DNA of 12,978 nucleotides from an uncultured Pelagibacteraceae bacterium (lineage in GTDB: Bacteria; Pseudomonadota; Alphaproteobacteria; Pelagibacterales; Pelagibacteraceae), in NCBI GenBank assembly GCA_902572155.1, contig CACGET010000029.1, positions 1 to 12,978 on the forward strand, written 5' to 3'. Below the pieces are notes generated by a model. That model saw nothing but the letters and a program-made list of their open reading frames with translations. It ran no database searches and was not told the DNA's origin. A program made the translations under genes and the position numbers. This document shows positions 1-6,295 of the stretch, one piece after another; within the stretch, counting starts at the first letter, position 1, and every line of letters starts with the position of its first letter.

Positions 1-766
1 ACGTCTATCAAAACTTAATTTAATTTATTTATATTCTTTAATGAGATCGATAAAAAAATATAATTTTACAAAAGTATATGATCTCCAAAATTCAAGCAGA
101 ACTTCATTTTATAAAAGAATATTATTTCCAAAAGCTTCGAAAGATATTTGGTCTTCAACTGAAACTACACTTCCAGAGGGCAAAAGTAAAAATGATTTTG
201 ATAAAGACTCAGTTTTAGAGAGATTTGAGTATCAATTAAAAAGTTCTGGAATAAATACAGTTCACACGAATAATCCTGATTTCAAATGGAGTTCATCTGA
301 CATAACTCAAATAAAAGATTTTTATGAACTAGATAAATATATTATTCTGTTTCCTTTTTGCTCACCACATTTATCTATAAAGATGTGGCCTTACTATAAT
401 GACCTAATAAATAAAGTTAATGAAAAGTTTAACAATGAATATAAATTAGTTGTTGCCCCAGGACCAAAAGAAATAAAAGAAGCTTCTAATTTTAATGCAT
501 TAGCTATTTTAGATAATGGAAAGGCTTTAGATATTTCTCAATTATCATCTTTAATTAAAGATAGCTCCTTTGTTGTAGCAAATGATACTGGACCAGCTCA
601 TATGACTGCACATTTGGGCTCTAAAGGAATAGCTTTGTTTGGTGCACACACTACAGCACACAAAGTAAGTATTGAAAGAGAAAATTTTAAAGCTATTCAA
701 GTTTCTGATTTATCAAAACTTTCTGTTGATAAGGTTTTTGAAAGGATGTCGAATTTAATTTTCTAA
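1..766 (+). CDS. Glycosyltransferase family 9 (LPS heptosyltransferase-like), 5'-truncated by window edge
   Basis: C-terminal part of a GT9-family sugar transferase, the family that adds ADP-activated heptose (or related sugars) to the lipopolysaccharide inner core at the cytoplasmic face of the inner membrane. Seen: the reading frame is open from base 2 with no stop, so the ATG at 41 is an internal Met, not the start. The family's DLQ-x-S-x-R segment (VYDLQNSSR) lies just after it, and the N-terminal nucleotide-fold half is outside the window. Numbering from that Met, the hallmark acceptor/donor motif NDTGPAHMTAHLG begins at residue 181 (D182, H187) and is followed by ALFGAH. A second family segment, FPFCSPHLSIKMWP, lies near residue 104. 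The stop codon overlaps the stop of the convergent DUF1330 gene by 4 bp, with no room for a separate terminator. A GT4 gene 1.8 kb downstream suggests an envelope-glycan theme. The exact sugar and acceptor are not deducible. Confidence 0.85.
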   Translation, partial: RLSKLNLIYLYSLMRSIKKYNFTKVYDLQNSSRTSFYKRILFPKASKDIWSSTETTLPEGKSKNDFDKDSVLERFEYQLKSSGINTVHTNNPDFKWSSSDITQIKDFYELDKYIILFPFCSPHLSIKMWPYYNDLINKVNEKFNNEYKLVVAPGPKEIKEASNFNALAILDNGKALDISQLSSLIKDSSFVVANDTGPAHMTAHLGSKGIALFGAHTTAHKVSIERENFKAIQVSDLSKLSVDKVFERMSNLIF

Positions 767-1053
767 ATACCTTTTACTATAATATTTGAACCCTCTGAAT
801 TTTCTAATCTTATCTTTTTGATTGGTTTATACTCATCTGAATTGTACCATTCCAACGCTTTTTCATAAGTTGGAAATTTGATTACAACTAATCTTGGGAA
901 TTTAATTTCCCCCTCAACAGACTGATATTCACCATTTCTAACTAAATATTCTCCATCAAATTTTTTAACAATTTCTGTCACTTTATTTACATATTCCTTA
1001 TAATTTTCAGAATTTGTTACTTTTAATTGAGCTATTACATAACCTGCAGACAT
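763..1053 (-). CDS. DUF1330 family protein
   Basis: Small (96 aa) protein of the DUF1330 family, which has a dimeric alpha/beta-barrel ferredoxin-like fold; its members have no agreed biochemical role. Seen: GYVIAQLKV at the N-terminus, a YKEY segment near residues 18-21, the GEYLVRNGEYQSVEG block (about 34-49), conserved R54, and the family signature FPTYEKALEWYNSDEY at 60-75. The length is normal for the family. It is the last gene of a leftward run after carbonic anhydrase and tautomerase genes, 21 bp after the tautomerase stop, with a good Shine-Dalgarno (AAAGGA) five bases before the ATG that supports this start. Its stop overlaps the convergent glycosyltransferase stop. Co-transcription with a cis-CaaD-like tautomerase suggests small organic-acid chemistry, but this is inference only. 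Confidence 0.85.
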   Translation of the reverse strand: MSAGYVIAQLKVTNSENYKEYVNKVTEIVKKFDGEYLVRNGEYQSVEGEIKFPRLVVIKFPTYEKALEWYNSDEYKPIKKIRLENSEGSNIIVKGI

Positions 1054-1058
1054 AAAAA

Positions 1059-1064
1059 TCCTTT
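1059..1064 (-). promoter_or_regulatory. Ribosome binding site of the DUF1330 gene
   Basis: AAAGGA on the minus strand (within GGAAAGGA), five bases before the ATG at 1053. It stands out because most other starts in this window have no recognisable Shine-Dalgarno. Confidence 0.7.
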
Positions 1065-1074
1065 CCGATAAAAT

Positions 1075-1515
1075 TTATTTTTCAATTGATGATAGTTTTT
1101 TTCTAAGTTTTGGGGACAGATTTTTAAACCATTCTTTCTCTCCACCTGAGGCAGGTAAAACCGCACCATACTCAATCATTTGTGATGGAGGTAAATCAAT
1201 AATATATACCCAAACTTGAGTTTCATTTAATTTAGATTTTTTGACTAAAATATCTTTTAAATCATTAATTAATTTATCTTTTATTTTTTTTGATCTTCCT
1301 GCTCTTATTTGACCTAATAAAAATAAAGAAGGCTCTTTAACTTTTTTTCCTCCCATAAAATGATTATTTTTTTTGGTCTTGTTAAATATTACCTGCGCAA
1401 AATATGTATTTGCTCCAGTTACAACATTATGAACTTTAGTAATTCCATTTGCCAAATTCTGTTGCTGTTTAGAAGATAAGTTAAAATTTGAATTTGTTAC
1501 TGTATATGTTGGCAT
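1075..1515 (-). CDS. cis-CaaD/Cg10062-like tautomerase superfamily enzyme
   Basis: A 146-aa member of the tautomerase superfamily, cis-3-chloroacrylic acid dehalogenase (cis-CaaD) branch. These enzymes use an N-terminal proline, exposed by removal of Met, as catalytic base, acid or nucleophile on small unsaturated carboxylates. Seen: counting Pro as residue 1, the protein carries P1, H28, R70, R73, Y103 and E114, the six residues known to be essential in cis-CaaD, at identical positions. The flanking blocks also match: HFMGG near 51-55, QIRAGRS at 68-74, VWVYI at 100-104, PPSQMIEYG at 108-116 and EWFKNLS near the C-terminus. Known: Cg10062 has the same six residues but is a poor dehalogenase that hydrates acetylenic or allenic acids, so the hexad fixes the family rather than the substrate. 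It sits 5 bp after the carbonic anhydrase stop, probably co-transcribed, with no clear Shine-Dalgarno. Confidence 0.85.
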   Translation of the reverse strand: MPTYTVTNSNFNLSSKQQQNLANGITKVHNVVTGANTYFAQVIFNKTKKNNHFMGGKKVKEPSLFLLGQIRAGRSKKIKDKLINDLKDILVKKSKLNETQVWVYIIDLPPSQMIEYGAVLPASGGEKEWFKNLSPKLRKKLSSIEK

Positions 1516-1520
1516 AGCTA

Positions 1521-2033
1521 TTAGAATATAGATTTAGAGTATCTTTTCCAGTTATCTTGATATCGTTTAGTGTTAGCTAATACTGATTTTTTTTCCTCTT
1601 CTGTAACTTCTCTAATGACTTTGCCAGGAGATCCCATTACAAGAGAGTTGTCAGGTATTTCTTTATTTTCGGTAATTAAGGACTTTGCACCAATGATACA
1701 ATTTTTTCCTATTTTTGCATTATTTAGTATTACAACTCCTATTCCGATTAAACTTTCGTCCCCAATTGTACATCCATGAAGCATTACCATATGTCCGACT
1801 GTAACATTTTTACCAATTTTTAATGGACATCCAGGATCTGTGTGTAAAACACTACCATCTTGAACATTGGAACCTTCTCCTACATGTATATTTTCTAAAT
1901 CTCCTCTTAATACAGCATTAAACCAGATGCTTGAGTCTTTTTCTAATGTTACATCTCCGATAACAGTAGCATTAGGTGCTACCCAATTTTTGCCAGAGTT
2001 TTTTGGTTTTTTATCTTTTAAATCATAAAACAT
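1521..2033 (-). CDS. Gamma-class carbonic anhydrase / YrdA-PaaY-type left-handed beta-helix protein
   Basis: A 170-aa trimeric left-handed beta-helix protein of the gamma-carbonic anhydrase group (YrdA, PaaY, CaiE relatives). It binds a metal between subunits, and many members reversibly hydrate CO2. Seen: hexapeptide-repeat sequence through about residues 18-130, R43 and D45 in VLRGD, Q58-D59 in VQDGS, and three histidines suitable as metal ligands: H64 (VLHTD), H81 (VGHMV) and H86 (LHGC). The helix is capped by a C-terminal alpha-helix rich in E/K. The length is typical of bacterial members. It is the first gene of a leftward run and is divergent from the redoxin gene across only 20 bp. No Shine-Dalgarno is visible before the ATG, so a leaderless or near-leaderless transcript is possible. 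Some relatives lack measurable carbonic anhydrase activity, so the enzymatic call is less certain than the fold. Confidence 0.88.
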   Translation of the reverse strand: MFYDLKDKKPKNSGKNWVAPNATVIGDVTLEKDSSIWFNAVLRGDLENIHVGEGSNVQDGSVLHTDPGCPLKIGKNVTVGHMVMLHGCTIGDESLIGIGVVILNNAKIGKNCIIGAKSLITENKEIPDNSLVMGSPGKVIREVTEEEKKSVLANTKRYQDNWKRYSKSIF

Positions 2034-2053
2034 AATTTATATATTATTACATT
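2034..2053. promoter_or_regulatory. 20-bp divergent intergenic region between carbonic anhydrase and redoxin genes
   Basis: Twenty A/T-dominated bases separate two oppositely facing ATGs. On the plus strand, TATATT at 2040-2045 could be a -10 element for the redoxin, placing transcription start two or so bases before its ATG. On the minus strand a TAATAA-type -10 would likewise give an almost leaderless carbonic anhydrase mRNA. Both -35 elements would lie inside the opposite coding sequence. No Shine-Dalgarno is present on either side. Confidence 0.4.
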
Positions 2054-2608
2054 ATGCCTATTAAAACTCCAATATGTGATTTTGGTCAAAAAGCATTTAA
2101 CTTTGAATTGAAATCAACTGATAACAAATTAATTTCTTTGAATGATATTAAAGGAGAAAATGGAACATTAATAATGTTTATCTGCAATCATTGTCCTTAT
2201 GTCAAAGCAGTTACTAAAGATATTGTAGAAGACTGTAACGACCTGCAAAAAATTGGAGTAAATACTGTTGCGATTTGTGCCAATGATGCTCAAAATTATC
2301 CTGAAGATTCATTTGAAAAAATGATTGAATTTGCAAAAAAAAATAATTTTAATTTTCCTTATCTTTCAGATGAAACACAAGTAATTGCAAAGACATATGA
2401 AGCGGTATGCACCCCAGATTTTTTTGGATATAATAAAGATCTTGAACTTCAATATAGGGGTAGACTAAGAGAATTAAAAAATCTTATTCCTGTAAGAGAA
2501 GGTGAAAGTGATTTAAAAAAAGCAATGACTTTAATTGCAGAAACAGGAAATGGTCCCAAAAATCAGATTCCAAGTGCTGGTTGTGGCATAAAGTGGAAAA
2601 TTAATTAA
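2054..2608 (+). CDS. Thioredoxin-fold redoxin (AhpC/TSA-like) protein with CNHC motif
   Basis: A 184-aa cytoplasmic thioredoxin-fold protein of the AhpC/TSA-redoxin type common in alphaproteobacteria, usually annotated only as 'thioredoxin family protein'. Seen: N-terminal CDFGQKAFNFELKS block, active-site motif FICNHCPYV with C44 and C47 in C-x-x-C spacing, FPYLSDETQ near 101-109, VCTPDFFGY (C119, probable cis-Pro at P121), the LQYRGRL block, and a GCGIKWK C-terminus. There is no signal peptide. The CNHC dithiol suggests disulfide/thiol exchange or peroxide handling, but no substrate is established for this subgroup. The start is set by the minimal divergent spacer. Its TAA overlaps the next gene's ATG (TAATG), suggesting translational coupling to the GT4 glycosyltransferase, although the two have no obvious shared function. 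Confidence 0.85.
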   Translation: MPIKTPICDFGQKAFNFELKSTDNKLISLNDIKGENGTLIMFICNHCPYVKAVTKDIVEDCNDLQKIGVNTVAICANDAQNYPEDSFEKMIEFAKKNNFNFPYLSDETQVIAKTYEAVCTPDFFGYNKDLELQYRGRLRELKNLIPVREGESDLKKAMTLIAETGNGPKNQIPSAGCGIKWKIN

Positions 2609-3690
2609 TGTATCTAATTGTAACAAGATCATATCCTCCAATACTTGGTGGGATGCAAAACCTGATGTGGGGTCTTTCAAATGAATTATCTAAAAATTAT
2701 ATGATTAAAGTATTTGCAGATTATGAAAACAATCATAAAACCTTTGATGAAAAAGCTTCCTTTTCTATAGAAAGAATTGGAGGACCAAAGTTGCTAAGAA
2801 AATATAGAAAAGCTTATTTAATTAATGAATTTATTAATAACAATAAAGTAAAAGGAATTATTGCAGATCATTGGAAAAGTTTAGAAAATTTAAAATCTGA
2901 TAAAAACAAATATTGTTTAGTACATGGAAAAGAAATCAATCATGATAAAGGATCTTCATTAAATAAACGTATTTTAAAAGTTCTAAATAATACTAAAAAG
3001 ATAATTGCTAATTCCGAGTACACAAAAAAATTAGCAATAGAAATTGGAGTAAATGAAGAAAAAATTATAGTTATTAATCCAGGAATTGACTCATTTGTAG
3101 AATTAGAGCAAAAAATATTAGATAAAGTTGAAAGCTTACTCTCTGTCAAATCACCTCGATTAATTACAGTTTCTAGATTTGATAAAAGAAAAAACCACGA
3201 AAAAATAATTATGGCCTTAAGAAATTTAAAACAAATTTATCCTGATATTGTCTACATTTGTATTGGTTATGGTGAAGAAGAACAAAATATCAAAAATCTT
3301 GTTAAAGAATTAGATCTTGAGGGACAAGTAATGTTCTTTAAAGATATTAGCAATGATTTAAAAAATGCTCTTGTCGCTAAATCAAACATATTTGTAATGC
3401 CTTCAATTATTCATAAAAAATCCGTTGAAGGTTTTGGTATAGCTTATGTTGAAGCTAGCAAATATGGAATTCCATCTATAGGAGGTAAAGATGGTGGTGC
3501 ATCTGATGCAATAAAACATGAAGAATCAGGATTAATTTGTGATGGAAATGACTTAGATGATATTTATTCATCAATTAAGTCAATGTTGGAAAATAAAAAA
3601 TATTTAGAATATGGAAAATTTGCTAAAAATAATGTCTCAAAATTTTATTGGCCTAATGTAATTGAAGAATATAAAAAAATCTTAAATTAA
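2608..3690 (+). CDS. GT4-family glycosyltransferase (group 1)
   Basis: A 360-aa retaining GT-B glycosyltransferase of the GT4 family, which transfers a sugar from a nucleotide-sugar donor to an envelope glycan or lipid carrier at the cytoplasmic membrane face. Seen: N-terminal acceptor-domain motif PPILGGMQN at about 10-18; a middle segment LVHGKEIN; and a C-terminal donor-binding domain with SRFDKRKN (R190 and K195, which contact donor phosphate in the family), PDIVYICIGYGEEE, and the E-x7-E signature EGFGIAYVE with E274 and E282. GASDAIKHEESGLIC and a C-terminal helix follow. Length is normal. The ATG overlaps the redoxin TAA by one base. A GT9 gene nearby suggests LPS or exopolysaccharide assembly, but the sugar and acceptor cannot be read. 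Confidence 0.9.
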   Translation: MYLIVTRSYPPILGGMQNLMWGLSNELSKNYMIKVFADYENNHKTFDEKASFSIERIGGPKLLRKYRKAYLINEFINNNKVKGIIADHWKSLENLKSDKNKYCLVHGKEINHDKGSSLNKRILKVLNNTKKIIANSEYTKKLAIEIGVNEEKIIVINPGIDSFVELEQKILDKVESLLSVKSPRLITVSRFDKRKNHEKIIMALRNLKQIYPDIVYICIGYGEEEQNIKNLVKELDLEGQVMFFKDISNDLKNALVAKSNIFVMPSIIHKKSVEGFGIAYVEASKYGIPSIGGKDGGASDAIKHEESGLICDGNDLDDIYSSIKSMLENKKYLEYGKFAKNNVSKFYWPNVIEEYKKILN

Positions 3691-3760
3691 ATTTTACAAA
3701 AAAATCTTTTGTTCATTTTAGGTCAAATTATTTTTTAATATTATATTTATATAAAACTTG

Positions 3761-3766
3761 TATAAT
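3761..3766 (+). promoter_or_regulatory. -10 element (TATAAT) directly upstream of a TTG start
   Basis: A perfect TATAAT lies in the 82-bp gap between the GT4 gene and the exported hydrolase, ending seven bases before the TTG start at 3773. Normal -10-to-start spacing would put the 5' end of the mRNA at or next to the TTG. No good -35 is seen about 17 bases upstream. The rest of the gap (3691-3760) is low-complexity A/T sequence without a convincing hairpin. A second A/T-rich -10-like string (TATATT, about 3743) could give a leader of roughly 20 bases, also without a Shine-Dalgarno. Confidence 0.5.
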
Positions 3767-3772
3767 TAATTA

Positions 3773-4777
3773 TTGAATAAAGTTTTTTTAATATTTCTAT
3801 TTTTATTAATTTCAAATCCAGCATTTGCAGGGACATCTTCGTTACATGATTTATGGAAATATTTTAAAGATGGCAAAATGGTTAGATTTAAATCTTATAA
3901 CTCTGGGCCCTTTCCAAATGAATTTATGAGCTTGAAAGATGGGTCATATAAAAATTCACCAGTTAATGTAGATGCACTAATTGCTTATCCAAAAAAAGGT
4001 GAAGGGCCATTCCCAATTGTAGTATTTAATCATGCAAGCGGTGGCGCTTACCTTTATAGTAATAAATGGTTTAAATTTAATAGACAACAGGCAAGGTATT
4101 TGCTGAAAAAAGGGATTGCAGTAATGTTCGTAGATAATTTTAATGGAAGAAATGTAATTAGTGCAGGATCAGATCAAGCTCAAGTATCAACTTATTCATT
4201 TTATATTGATGCATTTATGACGCTAGAATATTTATCGAAAAATCCAAAAATCAACATAAAAAAAGTTGGGATTACAGGCTGGTCGAGAGGTGGAATGAAT
4301 TCTCTTGGAATAGCAGAAAAAAGAATAAGAGATATTTTAATTAATAAAGATTTATATTATGCAGCCTCACTACCAAGATCTGTAGAGTGTCGTCAATCAG
4401 GTTATTTTAGAAATCCACAACCTATAAAAGAAACTAAAATTTGGATGGTAAATGGTAAAAATGATGATGCTTCACATGCACATGTTTGTGAAGAATATGG
4501 AAAAAAAATGAAGGCAAATGGTGCTGATATAAAAGTGACTACTAAAGCAGGATGGGGCCATGGTTTTACTGCAAATTATAATGCCGAATATGAAAAACAC
4601 CTAGAAGCATGGCATGAATGTCCTGATTATTATACGGAAGATGATGGGATGCCTAACAAAGATGTAAAAATAGACTCAACTTGTATTACTTATGGTTATA
4701 CTGTAGGTGGATCAAACAACAGTTGGAAAAAATTTAGTAGACCATTTAAAAAATTTTTCATTGAAAATTTACTTTAA
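3773..4777 (+). CDS. Exported dienelactone-hydrolase-family alpha/beta hydrolase (TTG start)
   Basis: A 334-aa alpha/beta hydrolase of the dienelactone hydrolase type, predicted to be exported to the periplasm. Seen: a signal peptide with N-terminal Lys, hydrophobic core VFLIFLFLLIS and cleavage site AFA|G after residue 19; a strand and oxyanion-hole segment PIVVFNHASGG; nucleophile elbow GWSRGG with S171; acidic residue in NGKNDD (D231 or D232); and catalytic His in GWGHGF (H263). Several cysteines in the second half could form disulfides after export. Start: an in-frame stop at 3767-3769 leaves only TTA and then TTG, and the next Met is far past the signal peptide, so TTG at 3773 is required. 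It is a monocistronic unit convergent with the flavin-protein gene. The substrate is unknown; the family cleaves ester or lactone bonds, and some members act on C-C or polymer-derived esters. Confidence 0.85.
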   Translation: MNKVFLIFLFLLISNPAFAGTSSLHDLWKYFKDGKMVRFKSYNSGPFPNEFMSLKDGSYKNSPVNVDALIAYPKKGEGPFPIVVFNHASGGAYLYSNKWFKFNRQQARYLLKKGIAVMFVDNFNGRNVISAGSDQAQVSTYSFYIDAFMTLEYLSKNPKINIKKVGITGWSRGGMNSLGIAEKRIRDILINKDLYYAASLPRSVECRQSGYFRNPQPIKETKIWMVNGKNDDASHAHVCEEYGKKMKANGADIKVTTKAGWGHGFTANYNAEYEKHLEAWHECPDYYTEDDGMPNKDVKIDSTCITYGYTVGGSNNSWKKFSRPFKKFFIENLL

Positions 4778-4811
4778 TAATAGATCTTAATGCTTATCCT
4801 TTAAAAAAAAA

Positions 4812-5411
4812 TTAAGGTACTAACCAAATTTCTTTATTAGTTTCTAGATCAAATTTTGCTCTTCGATGACCTTTTGCTGCAAGGTATAACCATTCAATAG
4901 ATTTAATCATACATTTAATCACGGTAAAATTTTTATACCCTCCTTCACTTTGTTCCATAGTATAATCAAAATCCTCTAATCTGGATATCATTCCGGATGT
5001 TGGATCTTCTGATTTTGTTCCTGGAGGACTATCAGTTAAATAGCACCTTCTGCTTATATGTTGAGTTTTTTTCCAAGACTCCTCCGTAATAGAATTTTGA
5101 TTATTAATTTCACATTCAGCTTTAACTCTTAATTGAATTTTCTCTTCTTTATCATAGAAAACTAAAGAGGCATTCTTATTTTTTTTAAGAATTTCAATTT
5201 TAGGGGACCTGATATCTGTATGAAATTGTAATAAATTATTTTCTCTATCTGATTTTCTTAAAACTACTATTCTTCCATCTACCTCATTTTGATGTGCACA
5301 TATAAAAACAGGGATTCTGAATGATGAACCTCTGTTGGTCACCGCATCATCAAGCATTGACCAATATTTATTCTTTATCTCTTTTAAATTTTCATAGTAT
5401 GCAGGCTGCAT
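4812..5411 (-). CDS. PNPOx-like FMN-binding split-barrel protein
   Basis: A 199-aa protein of the pyridoxamine-5'-phosphate-oxidase-like split-barrel superfamily, which binds FMN (or sometimes F420 or haem) at a dimer interface in the cytoplasm. Seen: a beta-strand GRIVVLR at 46-52, the superfamily signature FHTDIRSPK at 63-71 (phosphate-contacting R/S/K), QLRVKAE at 93-99, a Trp/His-rich helix WKKTQHIS, and a C-terminal block WLYLAAKGHRRAKF at 174-187. True PdxH usually has a different, more conserved C-terminus (R-L-x-P), which is absent, so PLP synthesis is not assigned. Its ATG lies 3 bp after the stop of the hydroxyacid dehydrogenase gene, so the two are almost surely co-transcribed. The stop faces the hydrolase gene across 34 bp with no clear terminator hairpin. 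Confidence 0.8.
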   Translation of the reverse strand: MQPAYYENLKEIKNKYWSMLDDAVTNRGSSFRIPVFICAHQNEVDGRIVVLRKSDRENNLLQFHTDIRSPKIEILKKNKNASLVFYDKEEKIQLRVKAECEINNQNSITEESWKKTQHISRRCYLTDSPPGTKSEDPTSGMISRLEDFDYTMEQSEGGYKNFTVIKCMIKSIEWLYLAAKGHRRAKFDLETNKEIWLVP

Positions 5412-5414
5412 ACA

Positions 5415-6284
5415 TTACTTTCTAAATCTTTTGATTAAACTAGAGGTATCCCATCGTTTACCCCCCAACTCTTGGACTTCTTCATAATATTTATCTACCA
5501 ACTCAGTAACTGGAAGCAGTGATCCGTTATTTTTAGCTTCATCCATTGCAATTTTTAAATCTTTTCTCATCCAATCAACTGCAAAACCAAAATCAAATTT
5601 ATCATCAATCATTGTTTTATATCTATTTTCCATTTGCCATGATTGAGCTGCCCCTTTTGATATTACTTCAATTACATCTTCCATATTTAGACCAGCTTTC
5701 ATTCCAAAATTTATCCCTTCTGATAATCCTTGAACAAGTCCAGCAATACAAATTTGATTAACCATTTTAGCAAGCTGCCCACTACCAGCATTTCCAAGAA
5801 GCTTCATTTTTTTGCTATAACAATTAATCTTATCCTTAGCTTTATCAAAATCGTTTTGATCTCCACCAATCATTACAGTTAAAGCACCATTTTCGGCACC
5901 AGCTTGTCCTCCAGATACTGGAGCGTCTAAAGCTCCAAATTCATTTTTTTTTGCATGATCATAAATCTCTCTTGCAATAGTTGCTGATGCTGTAGTGTTA
6001 TCAATGTAGATAGCTCCTTTGTTTATAGTCTTAAAGACTCCATTGTCACCAAAAGTCACTTCTCTTAAATCATTATCATTGCCAACACATGTAAAAACAT
6101 ATTCAGCATTTTTAGCTGCTTCTGCTGGTGTTTCTGCTAATTTACCACTGTATTCACTAACCCATTTTTCTGCTTTTGATTTCGTTCGATTAAAAACAGT
6201 TACATTATGTCCACCTTTTGATATATATCCTGCCATTGGATAACCCATTACACCAAGACCTATGAAAGCAACATTACAACTCAT
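5415..6284 (-). CDS. 3-hydroxyisobutyrate dehydrogenase-family beta-hydroxyacid dehydrogenase
   Basis: A 289-aa NAD(P)-dependent beta-hydroxyacid dehydrogenase; the family includes 3-hydroxyisobutyrate dehydrogenase (MmsB), tartronate semialdehyde reductase (GarR/GlxR) and related reductases. Seen: Rossmann motif FIGLGVMGYPMA at 7-18; FNRT at 31-34 after the second strand, where Asn-Arg rather than Asp suggests NADP(H) preference; substrate-binding DAPVSGG at 120-126; and GSGQLAKMVNQ at 167-177 with catalytic K173 and N176. A C-terminal helical domain follows. Length is typical. Cofactor preference makes a reductase of the GarR type or a succinic/glyoxylic semialdehyde reductase as likely as valine-pathway MmsB, and no other valine-degradation genes are here. 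It is the first gene of a two-gene leftward unit with the PNPOx-like gene and is divergent from the MFS gene with an 11-bp gap. Confidence 0.88.
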   Translation of the reverse strand: MSCNVAFIGLGVMGYPMAGYISKGGHNVTVFNRTKSKAEKWVSEYSGKLAETPAEAAKNAEYVFTCVGNDNDLREVTFGDNGVFKTINKGAIYIDNTTASATIAREIYDHAKKNEFGALDAPVSGGQAGAENGALTVMIGGDQNDFDKAKDKINCYSKKMKLLGNAGSGQLAKMVNQICIAGLVQGLSEGINFGMKAGLNMEDVIEVISKGAAQSWQMENRYKTMIDDKFDFGFAVDWMRKDLKIAMDEAKNNGSLLPVTELVDKYYEEVQELGGKRWDTSSLIKRFRK

Positions 6285-6295
6285 AATTTTTATCT
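6285..6295. promoter_or_regulatory. 11-bp divergent intergenic region between hydroxyacid dehydrogenase and MFS genes
   Basis: Only 11 bases lie between two oppositely facing ATGs, so promoter elements must overlap coding sequence. On the plus strand CATAAT (6282-6287), which includes the complement of the other gene's ATG, is spaced to start transcription at about the MFS ATG. No Shine-Dalgarno is visible on either side, which fits leaderless mRNAs. This is a reading of the sequence, not proof. Confidence 0.35.

Noticed and set aside
41..43. ATG as the start of the GT9 gene
   Set aside because: The frame is open to the left edge and the N-terminal half of the GT9 fold is missing, so this is an internal methionine.
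1570..1779. Short plus-strand open frame inside the carbonic anhydrase gene
   Set aside because: Complement of the beta-helix repeat coding region; no start signal.
4778..4811. Terminator between the hydrolase and PNPOx-like genes
   Set aside because: The 34-bp convergent gap has an A-run but no convincing inverted repeat.
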